This document shows positions 5,777-8,455 of a stretch of 8,455 nt of DNA, in pieces. The stretch comes from Patescibacteria group bacterium (lineage in GTDB: Bacteria; Patescibacteriota; Gracilibacteria; Peribacterales; Peribacteraceae), in NCBI GenBank assembly GCA_018818235.1, contig JAHISE010000015.1:1-8455 (forward strand). Reading direction: 5' to 3'. The position numbers and the translations under genes were made by a program. How positions within the stretch are numbered: the stretch's first letter is position 1; each line of letters starts with the position of its first letter. The notes beneath the pieces were generated by a model. It did no database searches, had not been told where the DNA came from, and saw only the letters and a list, made by a program, of their open reading frames with translations.

Positions 5777-6133
5777 TTAAGCAGCCCTCTTCCACTCCCC
5801 TTCCTTATCGTCTTCACTATCATCAATATCTGCATTGTTTTCACCCAAACCATAAACTCCATAATCATCATATTGACCTGCTTCATCCTCCTCATCTAAA
5901 TCAGTATCCTCTACATCAACACTTAGACCTTCCTCCACAGAAGAACATACTTGGTCCTGCATTTCTTCGACATCTGCAAGACATAGTCTCTCCACAGGCT
6001 TTTGGAAACCAAATTCCCCATAATCACCTCTTTCTTCACCAATCAAGACTGCCCGTGCTTGTTCAATTTCTCTTGCATCGTCATTAGACATAGGATTTTT
6101 CAAAGTGCCGTATTCATCCTCTTGTGCTTCCAT
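5777..6133 (-). CDS. small highly acidic hypothetical protein
   Basis: 118 aa, not recognised. About a third of residues are Asp/Glu, concentrated in the C-terminal half (SVDVEDTDLDEEDEAGQYDD and DIDDSEDDKEGEW) before a short basic end KRAA. Two cysteines occur; there are no membrane segments and no signal peptide. It is likely disordered and cytoplasmic; acidic tails of this kind may mimic nucleic acid or bind cations or basic proteins, but no function is claimed. A TTTACA / 17 bp / TAATAT promoter predicts transcription starting at the ATG itself, so the mRNA would be leaderless, in keeping with the missing Shine-Dalgarno. It diverges from the cimA leader with 86 bp between the two starts. 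Confidence 0.7.
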   Translation of the reverse strand: MEAQEDEYGTLKNPMSNDDAREIEQARAVLIGEERGDYGEFGFQKPVERLCLADVEEMQDQVCSSVEEGLSVDVEDTDLDEEDEAGQYDDYGVYGLGENNADIDDSEDDKEGEWKRAA

Positions 6134-6134
6134 G

Positions 6135-6163
6135 TTTATATATTACAATATTTTTTCTATAAT
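6135..6163 (+). promoter_or_regulatory. candidate promoter for the cimA leader transcript
   Basis: TTTATA (6135-6140), 17 bp, and a perfect TATAAT (6158-6163) predict a start near 6170, 50 bases before the leader ATG. An alternative is TTGACT (6181-6186), 16 bp, TAAACT (6203-6208), which would start only about 5 bases before the ATG. Either would transcribe the leader peptide and attenuator ahead of cimA. Confidence 0.5.
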
Positions 6164-6168
6164 GTAAA
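6140..6168 (-). promoter_or_regulatory. divergent promoter of the acidic-protein gene, leaderless
   Basis: On the minus strand TTTACA (6168-6163), 17 bp spacer, TAATAT (6145-6140); the expected start falls on the ATG at 6133. It overlaps the plus-strand promoter, so the two may interfere. Confidence 0.45.
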
Positions 6169-6219
6169 CTCTACAAATTCTTGACTCTAAACTAAACAAC
6201 ACTAAACTGCCCTCCAGAA

Positions 6220-6276
6220 ATGACTCACAGATCTATCATTATCAGCATTATTATTGCTTCACGCCCAAGGCGCTGA
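6220..6276 (+). CDS. isoleucine leader peptide of the cimA attenuator
   Basis: An 18-codon ORF, MTHRSIIISIIIASRPRR, stop TGA at 6274-6276. Six of 18 codons are Ile, in two runs of three (ATC ATT ATC, AGC, ATT ATT ATT at 6235-6255). This is the composition of attenuation leader peptides such as E. coli IlvL, LeuL and ThrL, and the start MTH and Arg-rich end recall LeuL. It ends in strand 2 of a pause hairpin and is followed within 30 bases by a strong intrinsic terminator and then the isoleucine-pathway gene cimA. Low charged-tRNA-Ile would stall the ribosome on the Ile runs. The peptide itself probably has no other function. No Shine-Dalgarno is visible (CCAGAA before ATG), as elsewhere in the window. 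Confidence 0.85.
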   Translation: MTHRSIIISIIIASRPRR

Positions 6277-6328
6277 GGAGGTAGCTGATCTGATAATTCC
6301 TTTCCCGCGCTAGAGGCGGGATTTTTTT
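6259..6328 (+). promoter_or_regulatory. transcription attenuator of cimA (pause hairpin, antiterminator, terminator)
   Basis: Strands 1:2 form TCA-CGCC-CAA-GGCG-C-TGA (6259-6276), overlapping the leader stop. Strands 2:3 can pair GGCGC (6269-6273) with GCGCT (6307-6311) and AGGAG (6276-6280) with TTCCT (6297-6301). Strands 3:4 form the terminator at 6303-6328. The 2:3 and 3:4 pairings are mutually exclusive. A ribosome stalled on the Ile codons would cover strand 1 and free strand 2 to pair with 3 (read-through); a ribosome reaching the TGA would cover strand 2 and let the terminator form. The 2:3 helix is short with an internal loop, so it is the least certain part. Confidence 0.75.
6303..6328 (+). 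terminator. intrinsic terminator in the cimA 5' leader
   Basis: TCCCGC-GCTAGAG-GCGGGA followed by seven Ts, 20 bases before the cimA ATG. No plus-strand gene except the 18-codon leader ends upstream within about 980 bp, so its job is conditional termination of the cimA transcript. Confidence 0.85.
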
Positions 6329-6348
6329 ATAAGTATTCCCCTAAAACA

Positions 6349-7974
6349 ATGCCAGAAAAAGAGAAGATAATATTATATGATGCGACCCCACGTGATGGGG
6401 ATCAGGGCGGAGGAATAAAGCTTGGTAAAAAGGGTAAAATCGCAATTGCCCGCCTTAGTGATGATTTTGGTATTGATATAGTTGAGGCAGGATACCCTGC
6501 AGCTAATGCAGACGACGTAGAAGTCTTTGAAGAACTGGCAGAAGATCCACTCAGAAACGCAAAAGTTGCAGCCTTCGGAATGACTATTCGAAAAGATATG
6601 ACTGCCGAAAAAGATGGTTTTATGCAAGGTGTTATTCGGGTACCAACAGACATTGCTACAATTGTTGGGAAATCATCACGTTTTCAGGTAGAAGAAATAG
6701 TAAAAGCAAAACCTGATGAGAACTTAAGAATGATAGGAGATACTTTTCGTTATCTAAAACAAGATATAAGTGTTGATGATTTAATATTTGATGCAGAACA
6801 TTTTTTCGACGGATATAAACAAGATTCAGATTATTCACTAAGTGCACTTCAGGCGGCCTACGAAGAAGGAATAAAAAGTATTACGCTTTGTGACACTAAC
6901 GGAGGTGCTATGCCATGGGAAGTTGAGGAAGCAACAGAAGAAGTAAGGAGGAGATTTGCCGATTTATTAATCGGTATTCATGTACATAATTGCGGAGATC
7001 TTGGAACTGCCAATACATTATATGCCGTAAGAGCAGGAGCAAGACTGGTTCAAGGGACATGGAATGGTTATGGTGAAAGAACCGGTAATGCTGACCTTTG
7101 CCAAATAATTGCTAACCTGAGGAAAATGGATAAATTTGATTTACCAGCAACCGAAGAACTGACCGAAGCATCCAAGAAGGCTGCAAGTATTGCAAAACAA
7201 AGTCGTAATCCACGCCAACCTCATGTTGGTAAACATGCATACTGGCACAAAGGAGGTATGCATGCATCCGGAATGAACCGACACTCAGAAGCTTATGAAT
7301 CATCGCCTCCCGAGTGGTGGGGCAACGAAAGACGTATAGTGGGATCCATACAGTCAGGTCGTTCCAATTTAGTTTCTATCGTTAAACGATTACCCGTTCT
7401 TAACAAAGAAGTTCGAGATAGAATTCTGCATGATTCTGAATTACAAGACAGACTTGTCAGATCACTTAAGAAACGTGAAGCAGAAGGCTATGCTTACGAA
7501 GAAGCAGATGCATCTATGACTCTTTTAATTCTCAAGGAACTTGAAATGTTTGAACCTGTAATAAACGAATTAGATAATCCTAAAATACTTGATGAAGTTG
7601 GCGGACCCACAATTGCATTTGTAAAAGTTTCAATTAATGGCGATGATACCCCTCTTCATGAAGTTGGAGAAGGAGGAGGACCGCTTGGTTGTTTAAATAG
7701 CGCATTAAGAAAAGCATTAAAAGATAGTCATCCGGAGTTAAAAGATCTCAAACTCGTTCTCTACAGAGCAGGAGTACCTGAAGATATACTTAATGGAACT
7801 TCGTCAATCATTCAGGTTATTATGGAAGTAACAGATGGAACAAATACATGGACAACGACGGGTGCCGATGAAGACTCTACGAAAGCCGGTTGGGATGCCT
7901 TTAAAGATGCAATTGAATATAAAATTCTCATGGATAAGACAAATCAATCCTCAGAATCAGATGATGAGGAATAA
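6349..7974 (+). CDS. cimA: citramalate synthase (CimA-type, with C-terminal LeuA regulatory domain)
   Basis: 541 aa, the usual length of CimA-type enzymes, which condense acetyl-CoA and pyruvate to (R)-citramalate, the first step of the threonine-independent route to isoleucine. The N-terminal TIM barrel (about 1-280) has LYDATPRDGDQGGG (metal-site Asp11, catalytic Arg15), EAGYPAANADDVEVF, CDTNGGAMPWE, the metal-binding GIHVHNCGDLGTANT (His211, His213), and QGTWNGYGERTGNADL. The linker motif GKHAYWHKGGMHASGM and NERRIVGSIQSGRSNL distinguish it from LeuA and homocitrate synthase. The C-terminal domain (about 385-525; YAYEEADASMTLLIL, then the LeuA dimer domain) is where isoleucine would inhibit feedback. 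Odd points: DATPRDG in place of the usual DTTLRDG, and an acidic tail SSESDDEE. The gene is preceded by an Ile leader-peptide attenuator, so end-product control acts on both transcription and, by family precedent, activity. No leuCD/leuB neighbours are visible in the window. Confidence 0.93.
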   Translation: MPEKEKIILYDATPRDGDQGGGIKLGKKGKIAIARLSDDFGIDIVEAGYPAANADDVEVFEELAEDPLRNAKVAAFGMTIRKDMTAEKDGFMQGVIRVPTDIATIVGKSSRFQVEEIVKAKPDENLRMIGDTFRYLKQDISVDDLIFDAEHFFDGYKQDSDYSLSALQAAYEEGIKSITLCDTNGGAMPWEVEEATEEVRRRFADLLIGIHVHNCGDLGTANTLYAVRAGARLVQGTWNGYGERTGNADLCQIIANLRKMDKFDLPATEELTEASKKAASIAKQSRNPRQPHVGKHAYWHKGGMHASGMNRHSEAYESSPPEWWGNERRIVGSIQSGRSNLVSIVKRLPVLNKEVRDRILHDSELQDRLVRSLKKREAEGYAYEEADASMTLLILKELEMFEPVINELDNPKILDEVGGPTIAFVKVSINGDDTPLHEVGEGGGPLGCLNSALRKALKDSHPELKDLKLVLYRAGVPEDILNGTSSIIQVIMEVTDGTNTWTTTGADEDSTKAGWDAFKDAIEYKILMDKTNQSSESDDEE

Positions 7975-8014
7975 CTGATAAATCAACCATCTGAACAAAT
8001 AATTTATACAGATA

Positions 8015-8030
8015 TTATGGCTAACCATAA
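8015..8030 (+). terminator. weak hairpin after cimA
   Basis: TTATGG-CTAA-CCATAA, 6 bp, 41 bases past the cimA stop, with only a mixed GTATTCTTTA after it. A possible weak terminator or 3'-end stabiliser. Confidence 0.3.
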
Positions 8031-8167
8031 GTATTCTTTACATACAAATTTCACATTATTAATCAATATTTTAAGTCCTCTATTTCCCAAAATTCAACAC
8101 TAAAAGCACAACTTCATGGCTGTTCACAATTTTTATACATATATAGCTATAGAACCCTAGTTCAAGC

Positions 8168-8200
8168 TGTAAAGTCCAATTCCTACTCTTATGCTTTACA
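8168..8200. promoter_or_regulatory. TGTAAAG-N19-CTTTACA dyad overlapping a TACAAT -10 box
   Basis: A perfect 7-bp inverted repeat whose right half runs into TACAAT (8197-8202), a candidate -10 for transcription of the second leader. A convincing -35 is lacking. It could be an operator or a coincidence in AT-rich DNA. Confidence 0.35.
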
Positions 8201-8248
8201 ATAATATACGTGAAGCCCACTTCACTCCATGATCTGCAAAAAGTCATC

Positions 8249-8317
8249 GTGACTCACGCAGTACTTATCACAGGAATGATCTTAGTCCTGATGATGAGCT
8301 TCCCCTCCATAGGTTAA
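8249..8317 (+). CDS. second candidate leader peptide, rich in Ile/Leu/Val/Met codons
   Basis: A 22-codon ORF from GTG 8249 (start, then THAVLITG, then MILVLMMSFPSIG) to TAA 8315-8317; an internal ATG at 8276 gives 13 codons. Between 8258 and 8296 most codons are Val, Leu, Ile or Met, including the run ATC TTA GTC CTG. The first eight bases after the initial G, TGACTCAC (8250-8257), are identical to 6221-6228 in the cimA leader. The stop codon lies in strand 2 of an attenuator-like fold and a T7 intrinsic terminator follows 34 bases later, the same plan as upstream of cimA. The mixed codons resemble leaders controlling shared branched-chain genes (as E. coli IlvL does). The controlled gene lies beyond the right edge. 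Less certain than the first leader because of the GTG start and mixed codons. Confidence 0.6.
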   Translation: MTHAVLITGMILVLMMSFPSIG

Positions 8318-8393
8318 ACGGGCGGGAATTCGGCACTTTGGAAAATATCGTTCAAAACCCCTTAAGTGGGGATAGGGTCTTTGAAGTTTTTTT
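8300..8393 (+). promoter_or_regulatory. second candidate attenuator, gene outside window
   Basis: Strand 1 TTCCC (8300-8304) can pair with GGGAA (8324-8328), burying the next strand in the loop. Strand 2 GGTT-A-AACG (8312-8320) can pair with CGTT-CAA-AACC (8349-8359), an 8-bp antiterminator with one internal loop that consumes the left arm of the terminator. The terminator is 8351-8393. Another competing stem is CACTT (8334-8338) with AAGTG (8364-8368). The leader stop TAA lies in strand 2, so a ribosome finishing the leader would block the antiterminator. Confidence 0.6.
8351..8393 (+). terminator. intrinsic terminator after the second leader
   Basis: TTCAAAACCC (8351-8360) pairs with GGGT-c-TTTGAA (8375-8385) with one bulged C and a 14-nt loop, then G and seven Ts (8387-8393). 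No sizeable plus-strand gene ends just upstream (cimA ends 377 bases before), so conditional use is likely. Confidence 0.75.
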
Positions 8394-8436
8394 AGAATAC
8401 TGGAGTACTGGAATATTGGAATACTGAAATACTGGG
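8394..8436. repeat. AATACTGG tandem word repeat
   Basis: Five imperfect copies of the word AATACTGG/AGTACTGG/AATATTGG in a row directly after the terminator T-run. Fourth locus in the window with a short word repeated 3-5 times, each with its own word. The mirrored arm, if any, would lie past the right edge. Confidence 0.65.
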
Positions 8437-8455
8437 TATGTCTCAATTTTAGAGA

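Noticed and set aside
6259..6328. T-box or other riboswitch upstream of cimA
   Set aside because: No T-box AGGGTGGNACCGCG motif or specifier stem is seen, and the short Ile-rich ORF explains the structure better.
6303..6328. Ordinary terminator of an upstream gene
   Set aside because: The nearest plus-strand gene ends at 5312 and minus-strand genes lie between, so nothing upstream needs terminating here except the leader transcript.

Overview
The window looks like a piece of a small-genome, AT-leaning bacterium, most likely Patescibacteria (CPR). This placement is inference. It rests on ORF-by-ORF gene content (LemA/TPM, NYN nuclease, orphan small proteins), the near absence of Shine-Dalgarno sequences, a CCA-encoding tRNA-Pro embedded in CCGTAGC...GCGAAGG intergenic elements that I associate with CPR contigs, and several intergenic word-repeat palindromes. 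Genes use the standard code, with TAA, TAG and TGA stops.

Region 1 (1-2405, all minus strand) holds a LemA-TPM gene pair (the TPM gene runs off the left edge), a YbhB/PEBP-family lipoprotein whose stop codon lies inside an intergenic repeat, and a small unknown protein. Region 2 (2405-3225) has no convincing complete gene. It holds a GC-rich islet with a broken protein-like frame, two matched palindromes, an 80-bp GTCTGA/TCAGAC-ended palindromic element, and three degenerate hairpin-forming repeats at an exact 74-bp period. Region 3 (3226-5312, plus strand) is an accessory-looking cassette: a DUF3892-like domain fused to a lysozyme/transglycosylase-like domain, a translationally coupled single-pass membrane protein, and a NYN (PIN-like) nuclease. 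Region 4 (5313-6133, minus strand) has tRNA-Pro(CGG) between CCGTAGC-type elements, a duplicated tRNA 5' end, another word-repeat palindrome, and a very acidic small protein.

Region 5 (6134-8455, plus strand) is the most interesting. A citramalate synthase gene (cimA, first step of the pyruvate route to isoleucine) is preceded by an unlisted 18-codon leader ORF reading MTHRSIIISIIIASRPRR, with six Ile codons. The leader is followed by a pause hairpin, a possible antiterminator and a strong intrinsic terminator: the layout of ribosome-mediated transcription attenuation by isoleucine. About 2 kb downstream, at the right edge, a second short ORF rich in Ile/Leu/Val/Met codons shares the 8-mer TGACTCAC with the first. 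It has the same topology (stop codon inside strand 2, mutually exclusive antiterminator and terminator with T7). The gene it would control lies outside the window and is predicted to be another branched-chain amino-acid gene.

The genes thus fall into a housekeeping/envelope block, an insertion-scarred accessory block and an isoleucine-responsive biosynthetic block. All assignments are by reading motifs and base pairing; no search or folding program was run.
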